Assembly (NCBI RefSeq): GCF_011806455.1
Contig: NZ_JAATOT010000004.1
Location: 62,001-126,000 of the forward strand
Direction of reading: 5' to 3'
DNA from: Celeribacter sp. HF31
GTDB lineage: Bacteria > Pseudomonadota > Alphaproteobacteria > Rhodobacterales > Rhodobacteraceae
DNA length: 64,000 nt
Each line of letters begins with the position of its first letter. The stretch's first letter is position 1. Made by a program: the position numbers and the translations under genes. Below, one piece after another: positions 37,006 through 45,232 of the stretch. The notes under the pieces are model-generated. The model did no database searches. It was not told the origin of the DNA and saw nothing but the letters and a program-made list of their open reading frames with translations.

Positions 37006-37908
37006 TTATTTGTCGGATTCCGTGAGGCCCTTGACGAACCAGCTCTGGAAGAAAATGACGATGGCGACGGGCGGCAGAACGGCGATGATCGCCAGCACAT
37101 TTGCGCGTCCGTATTCGGGGATTTCATTGCCGCCTTGCAGCACCTGAACGATCCGCTTGATGCCGCGCACGAGGGTGTACATGCCCTCATCCGTGGTGAT
37201 CATCGTCGGCCAGAGGTATTGGTTCCAGCCATAGACGAACATGATGATGAACATCGCGGCGATCATGGTTTGCGAGAGCGGCACGAGGATGTCGATGAAG
37301 AATTTCACCGGGCCTGCGCCATCAATCCGCGCGGCTTCGACCAATTCCTCGGGCACGGAGCGAAAGAACTGGCGGAAGAAAAACGTCGCGGTGGCGGAGG
37401 CAATGAGCGGCACGATGAGGCCGGTGTAGGTGTTGAGAAGGCCCAGTTTCTGCGTGATCTCATAGGACGGCAGGATGCGGACTTCGAGCGGCAAGAGGAG
37501 CGTTGTGAAGATCAGCCAAAAGGCAAAGGTCGCGAACCGCAGGCGGAAGTAGACGATGGCATAGGCGGCCATCATGCCGATGACGATCTTGCCGATGGCA
37601 AAGCCAAGGCCGAGGATCAGCGAGTTCTTGAACATCGACAGCCCGGTGTTCGCGCCGGAGAACCCCGAAGCCTCGAACATCGCCTTGCGGAAATTGTCGT
37701 CGAGCTGGTCGCCAAAGTAGAGGCCTGGCCCGTATTTCATCGTCTCGACATCGGGTGTCGAGGCGGTTTGCAGCATCACCAGAAGCGGAAAGAACATGAT
37801 GAGCGCGCCGGTGATGAGCACCGCGTGGTCCACCACGGTGGACCAGCGAAAGCGGCGGCGAGGGACGACCGGGGTGGCCGCGGAGAGGGAAATGTCAGCC
37901 ATTGTCAT
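37006..37908 (-). CDS. ugpE: sn-Glycerol-3-phosphate ABC transporter permease
   Basis: 300 residues, six hydrophobic segments, with the MalG/UgpE-type cytoplasmic loop [25 protein letters not shown]. Translation may start at 37908 or at the next methionine two codons on. It partners ugpA, whose stop lies three bases upstream. Confidence 0.9.
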   Translation of the reverse strand: MTMADISLSAATPVVPRRRFRWSTVVDHAVLITGALIMFFPLLVMLQTASTPDVETMKYGPGLYFGDQLDDNFRKAMFEASGFSGANTGLSMFKNSLILGLGFAIGKIVIGMMAAYAIVYFRLRFATFAFWLIFTTLLLPLEVRILPSYEITQKLGLLNTYTGLIVPLIASATATFFFRQFFRSVPEELVEAARIDGAGPVKFFIDILVPLSQTMIAAMFIIMFVYGWNQYLWPTMITTDEGMYTLVRGIKRIVQVLQGGNEIPEYGRANVLAIIAVLPPVAIVIFFQSWFVKGLTESDK

Positions 37909-37911
37909 GCC

Positions 37912-38793
37912 TCACGTATAATGAATGCGTTTTTCGACCATGCGGAACTGGAACACGGTCAGGGCCAGAACCAAGAGCATCAAAACCACCGATTGCGCCG
38001 AGGATCCGCCAAGGTCATTGCCACGGAAACCGTCGATGTAGACCTTGTAAACAAGCGTCATCGGGTTGTTCGCAGGCTCGCCTTTCACCAGCGTGTCGAT
38101 CACGCCGAAGGTGTCGAAAAGCGCGTAGGTGATGTTGATGATCAGGAGGAAAAATCCGGTGGGTGCCAAGAGCGGGAATGTCACGTCCCAGAACCGGCCA
38201 GAGGCCGAGCGGTTGTCGATCAAGGCCGCCTCGCGCACGGATTTCGGAATGCTCTGAAGCCCGGAGAGGAAGAAGATGAAATTCACCGGCACCTGTTTCC
38301 AGACGGAGACGACGACCATGGCAAAGGCCGTGTCGAAATAATCCGCCCGCAGGTTGAACTCCCAGCCGAACACGTTGAAAAATTCGGTGAGCGGCCCCCA
38401 GCGTTGGTTGAACAGCAAAAGCCCCATGTAGCCCGCCACCGGCGGTGCGACCGCATAGACCCACATCAACAGCGTGCGATAGCTCTTCGCACCCCGGATG
38501 ACCTTATCCGCCTTCACCGCCAGCAACAGCGCCAGCGCCAGCGAGAAAAACGTCACCAAAACCGTGAAGACCACGGTGAAATTCGTCACTCTGAGATATT
38601 CGGCGGAGTCCGCCAGCGAACTGTAATTCTCCAGCCCGACAAAGGTTTGGCCAAAGCCGAACGGGTCTTGCAGGTAGAAAGACGACTTCACCGCATAGGC
38701 AGCGGGCCAGTAGAAAAAGACGAGGATGATCGAGAGCTGCGGCACCAGAAGGAGGATCGGCAACCAGCGGGAGGCAAAGCCTGCGCGTTTCAT
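37912..38793 (-). CDS. ugpA: sn-Glycerol-3-phosphate ABC transporter permease
   Basis: 293 residues from ATG 38793, just after a GGAGG-like site. Features: hydrophobic N-terminus PILLLVPQLSIILVFFYWPA, the region DPFGFGQTFVGLENYSSL, and the ATPase-contact loop KSVREAALIDNRSASGRFWDVTFPL. A longer frame to 39021 only reads through the ugpB tail in another frame. Confidence 0.9.
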   Translation of the reverse strand: MKRAGFASRWLPILLLVPQLSIILVFFYWPAAYAVKSSFYLQDPFGFGQTFVGLENYSSLADSAEYLRVTNFTVVFTVLVTFFSLALALLLAVKADKVIRGAKSYRTLLMWVYAVAPPVAGYMGLLLFNQRWGPLTEFFNVFGWEFNLRADYFDTAFAMVVVSVWKQVPVNFIFFLSGLQSIPKSVREAALIDNRSASGRFWDVTFPLLAPTGFFLLIINITYALFDTFGVIDTLVKGEPANNPMTLVYKVYIDGFRGNDLGGSSAQSVVLMLLVLALTVFQFRMVEKRIHYT

Positions 38794-38815
38794 GGGAGGG
38801 ACCTTTCGCAAAAGC

Positions 38816-38843
38816 CTGACGGCCGCGAGGACGCGGCCGTCAG
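38816..38843 (-). terminator. Perfect hairpin between ugpB and ugpA
   Basis: A perfect 12-base-pair stem, CTGACGGCCGCG with its complement, closed by an AGGA loop. There is no T tract, so a stabilising or attenuating role after ugpB is more likely than full termination. Confidence 0.75.
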
Positions 38844-38863
38844 AAATGTCTTGAAGACCGGAA

Positions 38864-40168
38864 TTACCCTTGGGTCTTGGCGAAACGGGCGAGAAGCTCG
38901 TTGCCCTCTTTCTCGATCGTGGCCAGCGCGTCCTCGACGGTGGTCTCGCCGGAGAGCACACGGCCCAGCTCACGGTTTTCCACGTCACGGATCTGGACGT
39001 AGAAGCCCATGCGGTAGCCACGGGTGTTTTCGCCAGCTTGCAGCATCAGCTGTTTCGGGCCGGTTTCGGCGGCCGGGAAACGGTCGTAGTGACCATCGGC
39101 TTTGGCGAGCTCATAAGCGGCGGTGGTGACCGGAACATAACCGGTTTCACGGTGCCACATGTATTGAACTTCCGGCGAGGTCAGGTAGCGGAAGAACTCG
39201 GCGGTCGCCTTGTTTTCTTCAGCGGATTTGCCGGACATCGCAAAGAGTGCCGCGCCGCCGATGAAGGTCTGGTAGCCCTCTTCGGTGATCGACGCCCAGT
39301 AGGGGAGGTAGGCGGAGCCCCACTCGAAGGACATGCCTTTCGACGTCAGGCCACCGAAGTCGCCCGAGGAGCCGATGTACATGGCGGCTTTGCCGTCTTC
39401 GAATTGTGCCTGGTTGTCATCCCAACCGGTGCCGAAGAAGCCGAAGTAGCCTTCGTCGAGCCATTCTTTGACCTTGGTGAAATGCATTTTCATCTCATCG
39501 GAGTTGATGAGAATTTCGGTGCCTTCTGCGCCGTCATAACCATTGGCGTTGGTCGCAAACGGCAGGTTGTGACGGGAATGGAAGTTCTCGACGAATTCCC
39601 ACGGCAGGTGCGTCTGCACGAGCGGGATGTAACCGGCCTCTTTAAGCTTCGGCGCGATCTCTTCGAATTCTTCGTAGGTGGTCGGCACTTCGACGCCGGC
39701 GGCGGCCAGCGCGTCGGCATTGTAATACATCACCGGCGAGGAGGAGTTGAACGGCATGCCGATCATCTTGCCCTGGTTGTCGGCGTAGAAATAGCGCACG
39801 CCCGGGATGTAGTCGTTGATGTCGAAATCGACGCCGTTCTCGGACAAAAGATCCTGCACCGGAACAGTCGCGCCCTGAGCACCGATCACGGTGGCGGAAC
39901 CGGCGTCAAACACCTGCATGATGTTCGGCTGCTCGCCCGCACGGAAGGCGGCGATGCCGGAGGTCAGGGTCTCTTCGTAGGAACCTTTGAACACCGGGGT
40001 GATCTTGTATTCGTCCTGCGAAGCGTTGAAGCCTTCGGCGATTTTGTTGACGGTCTCGCCGAGGTTGCCGCCCATGGCGTGCCACCAGGTGATTTCGGTT
40101 TCCGCAAATGCGGCGGTGCCCGCGAGGGCGAAAGCGGCGGCGGCCGCTGTGAATTTGATCGTGTTCAT
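38864..40168 (-). CDS. ugpB: sn-Glycerol-3-phosphate ABC transporter substrate-binding protein
   Basis: 434 residues from ATG 40168 with a clear signal peptide (FTAAAAAFALAGTAAFA). UgpB hallmarks: WWHAMGGNLGETV, GSYEETLTSGIAAFRAG, DAGSATVIGA, NSSSPVMYYNADA and GFYVQIRDVENREL. It binds glycerol-3-phosphate or glycerophosphodiesters in the periplasm. It heads the ugpBAEC operon, and a Pho-box-like repeat lies about 170 bases upstream. Confidence 0.9.
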   Translation of the reverse strand: MNTIKFTAAAAAFALAGTAAFAETEITWWHAMGGNLGETVNKIAEGFNASQDEYKITPVFKGSYEETLTSGIAAFRAGEQPNIMQVFDAGSATVIGAQGATVPVQDLLSENGVDFDINDYIPGVRYFYADNQGKMIGMPFNSSSPVMYYNADALAAAGVEVPTTYEEFEEIAPKLKEAGYIPLVQTHLPWEFVENFHSRHNLPFATNANGYDGAEGTEILINSDEMKMHFTKVKEWLDEGYFGFFGTGWDDNQAQFEDGKAAMYIGSSGDFGGLTSKGMSFEWGSAYLPYWASITEEGYQTFIGGAALFAMSGKSAEENKATAEFFRYLTSPEVQYMWHRETGYVPVTTAAYELAKADGHYDRFPAAETGPKQLMLQAGENTRGYRMGFYVQIRDVENRELGRVLSGETTVEDALATIEKEGNELLARFAKTQG

Positions 40169-40639
40169 CACACTGTCTCCGGTTGGACCCACTCTCGGGG
40201 CCTTTTGTCGGTTCACGCCGCGGCCCGCGGGGGGCTATGGCGTTGCGATCCTTTCTCCCGTGATTGCTATGGGAGAGACAAAGCGGGCCGGGCAGATCGC
40301 CCGCGCACCGGTTTGCATAGAGGTTCGCCTACCCATGCTCTGTGATGGTTCTGTGACGGTTTTTTATCGTTTGGATCAAATTCGCTGTTCGGGTCGGACG
40401 GCGCAGCAGATCAGAGGCCGCATTTCCCGCAAGCGCTTTGGCAAAATCCCGACCGCATCGAAACTGACCAGACGGGCAAATTTATGCCCGCCGTTTCATC
40501 ACGGGCCCGATTTTTTGCGATTCACCTATAGGTTGTGTCTTGGGCGCGGCGCGGCCCGTGTATCTTGGAGAGACCGGATGATCGGTCTGCGGATCATTGC
40601 GGGGAGGAGGACGCAGACGAGTCATTTGAAAGCACACAT
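40169..40639. other. 471-base regulatory gap between ugpB and the divergent oxygenase-like gene
   Basis: No gene is supported here. It contains a Pho-box-like repeat (40340-40361), a possible leader hairpin near 40250-40275 (TCTCCC...GGGAGA) and an AT-looped hairpin near 40474-40491 (CGGGCA...TGCCCG). It must hold promoters for both flanking genes. Confidence 0.5.
40340..40361. promoter_or_regulatory. Pho-box-like direct repeat
   Basis: Two adjacent 11-base repeats, CTGTGATGGTT and CTGTGACGGTT, differing in one base. The 11-base period and CTGT-A core match PhoB boxes. It lies upstream of ugpB, a classic PhoB target, though in the reverse orientation relative to ugpB. Confidence 0.6.
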
Positions 40640-41572
40640 ATGATACAGATTTTGGACTATCACGACCTGATCTCCGGGAAAGACCCCGGCGGATTTGCGA
40701 CCCAACTTGGACAGGCCTGCCGCACCGAAGGCGTGTTCCAACTGAAAGACCACGGCATCCCGCGCGGCCTTTTGCGCGATGTCATCGCCGCCGCGGAGGA
40801 GTTCTTTGCTCTGCCCGAAGAGGACAAAGCCCCGCTCGACATTCGTCATTCGTCCTGCAATCGCGGCTGGGCGGGCATGGGGGTGGAGCGTCTGGGCGGC
40901 CAGGATGGCACACCTTTGAGCAAGGAAAGTTTCAGCATCGGCCTCGATTTGCGCCCCGACGATCCCCGCGTTTTGGCGGGCGAACCGTTTCGTGGCCCCA
41001 ATGTCTGGCCCGACTGCGACCAGTTCCGCGACGTGATGCGCGACTATTACAAGGAAATGCTGAGCCTCGGGCGCAGCCTCATGCGCGCGGTCGAAAGTGA
41101 TCTCGACCTGCCGAAGGATTTCTTCAAACCGCATTTCTCCGAGCCCAACGCCACGCTGCGGCTGTCGCATACGCCGGCGGACCCCTGGCGCGACGGCCTC
41201 GCCTCCGATCTGCCGCAATTCGATTACGGTGCGCTGACCCTCGTTCTGTCGGACGGGGTGGCCGGGCTACAGGTGAAAAACCGGAGTGGGCGGTGGTATG
41301 ACATCCCGGATACGCCGGACACGCTGACGGTCTTGGTGGGGGAGGAGTTGATGCGCTGGAGCAACGATCTCTACCGCGCCGCGCCGCATCGGGTCTTGCC
41401 GCCGGTGCAGCCAAGGACGCTGGCGGCCTTTTACCTCGATCCCAATCCCGAGAGCGTCATCGCGCCTTTGCCGGGGCTGGGCGCGCCGCAATACCCGCCG
41501 GTGCGGGCGGCGGATTACCTGCGGGTGCGCTTGGCGCAGACCTATATGCCGCTTGCCTCTGGACAGGGTTGA
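40640..41572 (+). CDS. Isopenicillin-N-synthase-like 2OG/Fe(II) oxygenase homologue with an altered metal site
   Basis: 310 residues from ATG 40640. The N-terminal DIOX_N region (GVFQLKDHGIP, AAAEEFFALPEEDK) and the jelly-roll core (DYGALTLVLSDGVAGLQVKN, PHRVLPP) clearly place it in the isopenicillin N synthase / plant-type dioxygenase family. The iron-binding His-x-Asp is Gln193-Phe-Asp195 here, while the distal His250 is kept. The Arg-x-Ser that holds 2-oxoglutarate reads Arg-Thr-Leu. It may be inactive, use a different metal arrangement, or act as a binding protein. It lies between ugp and the molybdenum/nitrate genes without an obvious partner. Confidence 0.75.
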   Translation: MIQILDYHDLISGKDPGGFATQLGQACRTEGVFQLKDHGIPRGLLRDVIAAAEEFFALPEEDKAPLDIRHSSCNRGWAGMGVERLGGQDGTPLSKESFSIGLDLRPDDPRVLAGEPFRGPNVWPDCDQFRDVMRDYYKEMLSLGRSLMRAVESDLDLPKDFFKPHFSEPNATLRLSHTPADPWRDGLASDLPQFDYGALTLVLSDGVAGLQVKNRSGRWYDIPDTPDTLTVLVGEELMRWSNDLYRAAPHRVLPPVQPRTLAAFYLDPNPESVIAPLPGLGAPQYPPVRAADYLRVRLAQTYMPLASGQG

Positions 41573-41596
41573 TGAGGCTGGATTAAGCCTCTGGGT

Positions 41597-41878
41597 ATGA
41601 CAGAGACGACACATCATGAGACCCAGGACGCCGGACCGGACACATGTAACGCGGCATGGGACGACACCCTCGATGCCATTGGGCTGATCTGTCCTTTGCC
41701 GGTGCTCAAGGCGCGCAAACGGCTTTTGGCCATGGCGCCGGGGCAGGTCCTGCGGCTGTTGGCCTCAGACCCGGCCGCCGTGATCGACGTGCCGCATTTC
41801 TGTCAGGAGGCGGGGCACGACTATCTCGCCATGACGGACCATGGCGAGAGTCAGTCTTACCTGATCAAGCGCGGATAA
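41597..41878 (+). CDS. TusA-family sulfur carrier protein
   Basis: 93 residues with the TusA/SirA signature LDAIGLICPLPVLKARK; the cysteine of CPLP carries persulfide sulfur. It is 24 bases after the oxygenase-like gene and overlaps the convergent mobA gene by 14 bases. Because TusA proteins can supply sulfur for molybdenum cofactor enzymes and the neighbours are Mo-related, a role in nitrate reductase maturation is plausible but unproven. Confidence 0.85.
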   Translation: MTETTHHETQDAGPDTCNAAWDDTLDAIGLICPLPVLKARKRLLAMAPGQVLRLLASDPAAVIDVPHFCQEAGHDYLAMTDHGESQSYLIKRG

Positions 41879-42500
41879 GCCGGTCCTCGGCCTGCGCCAG
41901 ATCTTCCGCCGTGTTGATGTTGAAGAACAGTTCCTCGGGATGCTCCGCCTCGAACAGCACCGGCACGGCGCCTTTGCCCTCGGCGAATTGCTGCATCCGC
42001 CTTTGATTGCGTTGAAGAGCGATGCGCAGGTCATGGCGCAATCCCACCGGCCAAAGGCCGAAGGTCGGATGCCAACGCAGCTCCCCCGCCTCCTTGGTCA
42101 CCGCGATGCCAAAGCCCTCGGGCTGCGACACACTCGCCAGGCGATGAACCAGATCGGTCGGAAAAAATGGCGTATCGGTGGCGACCGTGACAATGGCCTC
42201 AAAGCCCTTCATCGCCGCCCAGTCCAGCCCAGCCAAAACCCCCGCCAAAGGCCCCTGTGCGTCAGACGTGCCATCAGGCAGGATCGGAAAGCCGAATTCG
42301 GAATAGCGTTTCGGGTCGCCATTGGCGCTGATCGCCAGAGTGGCGCATTGCGGGGCCAGACGGTCGATGATCCGCTCGATCAACCGCGTACCGCCCAGCT
42401 CCACCATCCCCTTGTCGACACCGCCGAGACGGATGCCTTGCCCGCCCGCGAGGATGACGCCGGGGAAAACCCCCTCAGATACTCTGGGACCCTGTGACAT
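41865..42500 (-). CDS. mobA: Molybdenum cofactor guanylyltransferase
   Basis: 211 residues from ATG 42500. The nucleotidyltransferase loop is GVILAGGQGIRLGGVDKGMVELGG, followed by LIERIIDRL and ATDTPFFPTDLV with the metal-binding Asp. MobA links GMP to molybdopterin to make the bis-MGD cofactor needed by the nitrate reductase encoded downstream. It is divergent from the DUF2478 gene by 80 bases. Confidence 0.88.
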   Translation of the reverse strand: MSQGPRVSEGVFPGVILAGGQGIRLGGVDKGMVELGGTRLIERIIDRLAPQCATLAISANGDPKRYSEFGFPILPDGTSDAQGPLAGVLAGLDWAAMKGFEAIVTVATDTPFFPTDLVHRLASVSQPEGFGIAVTKEAGELRWHPTFGLWPVGLRHDLRIALQRNQRRMQQFAEGKGAVPVLFEAEHPEELFFNINTAEDLAQAEDRLIRA

Positions 42501-42580
42501 ATCCTGTGCTCCCTCTAAGCGCTTCCCCCCGTGGTTGCCATTCTGTATGTCCGGGGAGAGGCAAATCAAGGGGCAAAGAC

Positions 42581-43078
42581 ATGCTCGGATATGTGATGGC
42601 GGAAGGCCGCGGCGCGGTCGATGCGCTGCTGGCGGCTCTGGCGGAGCGGTTGCAGGTCGAAGGGCATCGTGTCACCGGCGCGGTCCAGATCAACACCGAC
42701 CTGCCCAATGATGTCAAATGCCGGATGGAGTTGCAGCTTTTGCCCTCTGGCGAACGCGTGCAGATTTCGCAGAGCCTTGGCGCGCTGTCGAAAGGCTGTC
42801 GGTTGAACCCCGAGGGGTTGGAACAAGCGGTTTTTCAGACGGAACAGGGGCTCGACGCCGGGGCTGATCTGGTTTTGATCAACAAATTCGGCAAGCAAGA
42901 GGTCGAGGGGCGCGGCTTTCGTACCCTGATCGGCGAGGCTTTGGCGCGGGGTGTGCCGGCCATCGTCGGTGTGAACGCCAAGAATATCGCGGGCTTTCTG
43001 GACTTCGCCGGAGAGTTCGCCGAAGAGATTGCGCCGGAGCTGGAGGCGCTTTGGGTCTGGAGTCAGGATGCCCTGTGA
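42581..43078 (+). CDS. DUF2478 protein (molybdenum-associated)
   Basis: 165 residues starting LGYVMAEGRGAVDALLAALAERL, with VLINKFGKQEVEGRGFR in the second half. This is the DUF2478 pattern, a family of unknown biochemical role that tends to sit near molybdate and molybdopterin genes. The fold looks like a P-loop NTPase relative without a clear Walker A. Context between mobA and the NasS/NasT/nitrate genes supports a part in Mo cofactor supply or regulation. Confidence 0.75.
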   Translation: MLGYVMAEGRGAVDALLAALAERLQVEGHRVTGAVQINTDLPNDVKCRMELQLLPSGERVQISQSLGALSKGCRLNPEGLEQAVFQTEQGLDAGADLVLINKFGKQEVEGRGFRTLIGEALARGVPAIVGVNAKNIAGFLDFAGEFAEEIAPELEALWVWSQDAL

Positions 43079-43190
43079 TGCGCCTATATTTTGAGCGACG
43101 TTCGACAAAAAACAGGCGCCGAACAACCAACCCTCAGGTTCCTCATCAGGAATCGTTTACTTCCCGCACAGCTTGACGCGTTTTGAAGCC

Positions 43191-43775
43191 ATGAGTGCCG
43201 CCCTCTCCATCATCGTCGTCGAAACCGACCGCACCCGCGCCCAGCTGATCGTGGACAGCCTGCGCGACGCCGGGGATTTCGACATTTTCATCATCTCCGA
43301 GGTCACGGGCCTTGCGCGTCAAATTCAGGCGCGCAACCCGGATGTGGTCCTGATCGACATCGAAAACCCGTCGCGCGACACGATGGAGGAACTGGCGCTG
43401 GCTTCCGGCCCGCTGGATCGTCCGGTCGCGATGTTTGTGGATCGCTCCGACGAGGGCCTGTCCTCGGCGGCCATCGAGGCGGGGGTCTCGGCCTATATCG
43501 TCGACGGGCTGCAATCTCAGCGCGTCAAACCGATCATGGACGCCGCCATCGCGCGGTTTCGCATGTTCCAGCGTATGCGCACGGAGTTGGCGGAGACCAA
43601 AAAGGCGCTCGAGGAACGCAAGGTCATCGACCGCGCCAAAGGCATGTTGATGCGCGCCAAAGGCATCGGCGAGGACGAGGCCTATGCGCTTCTGCGCAAA
43701 ACCGCGATGGATCAGGGCAAACGCGTCGCCGATGTGGCACAGGCTCTGGTGACGGCGGCGGGGCTTTTGTCATGA
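43191..43775 (+). CDS. nasT: ANTAR-domain response regulator NasT (transcription antiterminator)
   Basis: 194 residues. Residues 1-120 are a receiver-like domain (SIIVVETDRTRAQLIVDSL, with Asp in VVLIDIENPSRDT). Residues 130-190 are an ANTAR RNA-binding domain (KKALEERKVIDRAKGMLMRAKG, then EAYALLRKTAMDQGKRV). NasT binds paired hairpins in leader RNAs and prevents termination when released from NasS. Its stop overlaps nasS by ATGA. A matching leader is visible at 45047-45190. ATG 43191 is chosen over a TTG at 43173. Confidence 0.9.
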   Translation: MSAALSIIVVETDRTRAQLIVDSLRDAGDFDIFIISEVTGLARQIQARNPDVVLIDIENPSRDTMEELALASGPLDRPVAMFVDRSDEGLSSAAIEAGVSAYIVDGLQSQRVKPIMDAAIARFRMFQRMRTELAETKKALEERKVIDRAKGMLMRAKGIGEDEAYALLRKTAMDQGKRVADVAQALVTAAGLLS

Positions 43776-44947
43776 GACCCACGACGCTGTCCGTTGGCTA
43801 TATTCCCCTGATCGACGCCGCGCCTTTGATCGTGGCGCAGGAGATGGGCTTTGCCGCCGAAGAAGGCCTGTCGCTCGATCTGAGACCTGCGCCGTCCTGG
43901 TCCTCGGTGCGCGATATGCTGGCCTTTGGCCGCGTCGATGCCGCACATATGTTGTCGCCGGTACCTGTCGCGACGGCGCTCGGTCTGGGGGGCTCGGGCG
44001 TGCAATTCGCGGCACTTTCAGTCTTGTCGATGAACGGCAACGTGATCGGCGTGTCGAATGATCTGGCTGCGCGGCTGCGCGATGTCGGGCATGGGTTCGG
44101 CTTTGACGATGCCGAAAAAGCCGGGCGCGATTTGATCGAGTCCGCCAAAGGTCGGCTCAGGATTGGCGTGCCCTTTCCGTTTTCGATGCATGCCGAACTG
44201 TTGTATTACTGGCTCTCCGCGCTGGGCCTGCCCGCGCCGCAATCCGTCGACATCCGCACGGTGCCGCCGCCCTTGATGGGCGCCGCGATTGAGGCCGGCG
44301 AGATCGACGCCTTTTGCGTCGGCGAACCTTGGGGCTCGCAAGCGGTGGAACATGGCGGCGGCGAGCTATTGCTGCCGGGCTGTGCGATCTGGTCGGCGGC
44401 ACCGGAAAAAGTGCTGGCCGTGCGCTCTGATTGGGCTGAGCAGGAACAGGCCCTGATGGGCCGTCTGATCCGCGCAGTCTGGCGTGCGGGGCGGTGGCTG
44501 GGCACCACTGACAGCCCGATGCTGGCCTCTGAATTGCTGAGCCGTCCTGAGTATCTCGATCAGCCCTCAGAGATGCTGGAGCGCGCTTTGACCGGCAATA
44601 TGGTGATTTCCGCGCAGGGCGATGCGCGTCGGGTCGACGGCTTTGTCGAATTCTACAAAGGCGCCGCGAGTTTCCCGTGGCGCTCTCAGGCGGAGTGGAT
44701 CGGCACGCAATTGGCGGCGCGCATGGGGCTGGACCGCGCGGCCGCACAGCGCGCGGCCCACGGCGTGTTCCGCTCCGATCTTTACCGTCAGGCGCTTGAG
44801 ACGACCTCTGCCGATTTGCCTGGGGCGTCTTCGAAACAAGAGGGCGGATTGAGCGTGCCGACGGCGGTCGCGTCGAAGGTCGGGCAGCTGATTCTTGAGA
44901 AGAACCAGTTTTTCGACGGACGCGTTTTTGATCCTTTCGTGAAATGA
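43772..44947 (+). CDS. nasS: Nitrate/nitrite sensor NasS (NrtA-like, cytoplasmic)
   Basis: 391 residues of the NrtA/CmpA nitrate-binding family without a signal peptide (starts MRPTTLSVGYIPLIDAAPL), which separates the sensor NasS from the transporter protein. Signatures: VDAAHMLSPVPVATALG, SMNGNVIGVS, IDAFCVGEPWGSQAV. NasS holds NasT inactive until it binds nitrate or nitrite. The overlap with nasT fits stoichiometric expression. Confidence 0.9.
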   Translation: MRPTTLSVGYIPLIDAAPLIVAQEMGFAAEEGLSLDLRPAPSWSSVRDMLAFGRVDAAHMLSPVPVATALGLGGSGVQFAALSVLSMNGNVIGVSNDLAARLRDVGHGFGFDDAEKAGRDLIESAKGRLRIGVPFPFSMHAELLYYWLSALGLPAPQSVDIRTVPPPLMGAAIEAGEIDAFCVGEPWGSQAVEHGGGELLLPGCAIWSAAPEKVLAVRSDWAEQEQALMGRLIRAVWRAGRWLGTTDSPMLASELLSRPEYLDQPSEMLERALTGNMVISAQGDARRVDGFVEFYKGAASFPWRSQAEWIGTQLAARMGLDRAAAQRAAHGVFRSDLYRQALETTSADLPGASSKQEGGLSVPTAVASKVGQLILEKNQFFDGRVFDPFVK

Positions 44948-45046
44948 TGCGCAAAATTTAGGCGCGCCCGTGCGGCTGCGGCATGATTTGCGGAAAAGAC
45001 GCCGAATTCACCTTTGCCAACGCAGCATTTCGGCGGACCCTAAACT

Positions 45047-45064
45047 CATCGCAAGGCAACGATG
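45047..45064 (+). promoter_or_regulatory. Candidate first ANTAR-target hairpin (P1)
   Basis: CATCG/CGATG stem whose apical six bases AAGGCA carry A at position 1 and G at position 4, the ANTAR-loop pattern. A C-A mismatch separates the loop from the stem, so this copy is less certain than the second. Confidence 0.5.
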
Positions 45065-45129
45065 CCGCGATACGGAATATTTTCCCGAAGATCGGGAAGT
45101 CTGCATATGCCTCGGCGAACGGGGCAACA

Positions 45130-45143
45130 GAGCAAAGCCGCTC
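45130..45143 (+). promoter_or_regulatory. Second ANTAR-target hairpin (P2) overlapping the terminator
   Basis: GAGC/GCTC stem with the six-base loop AAAGCC (A1, G4). Its loop and 3' arm are part of the 5' arm of the terminator stem at 45135-45190, so the two structures exclude each other, as required for NasT antitermination. Confidence 0.75.
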
Positions 45144-45190
45144 GATACACCGCCCCTTCTCCTCCCAGGCGGTCTATCGGCGGCTTTTTT
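45135..45190 (+). terminator. Leader terminator of the nitrate assimilation operon
   Basis: A long near-perfect stem (5' arm 45135-45154, 3' arm 45168-45186) with one bulge and one mismatch, closed by a pyrimidine-rich loop and followed by six T. It stands 43 bases before the transporter gene start. Alternative pairing with hairpin P2 makes it a regulated terminator. Confidence 0.85.
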
Positions 45191-45232
45191 CGTGTTTTAC
45201 TTCCCCAACAGGGACCAACAGGGACGCAACAA

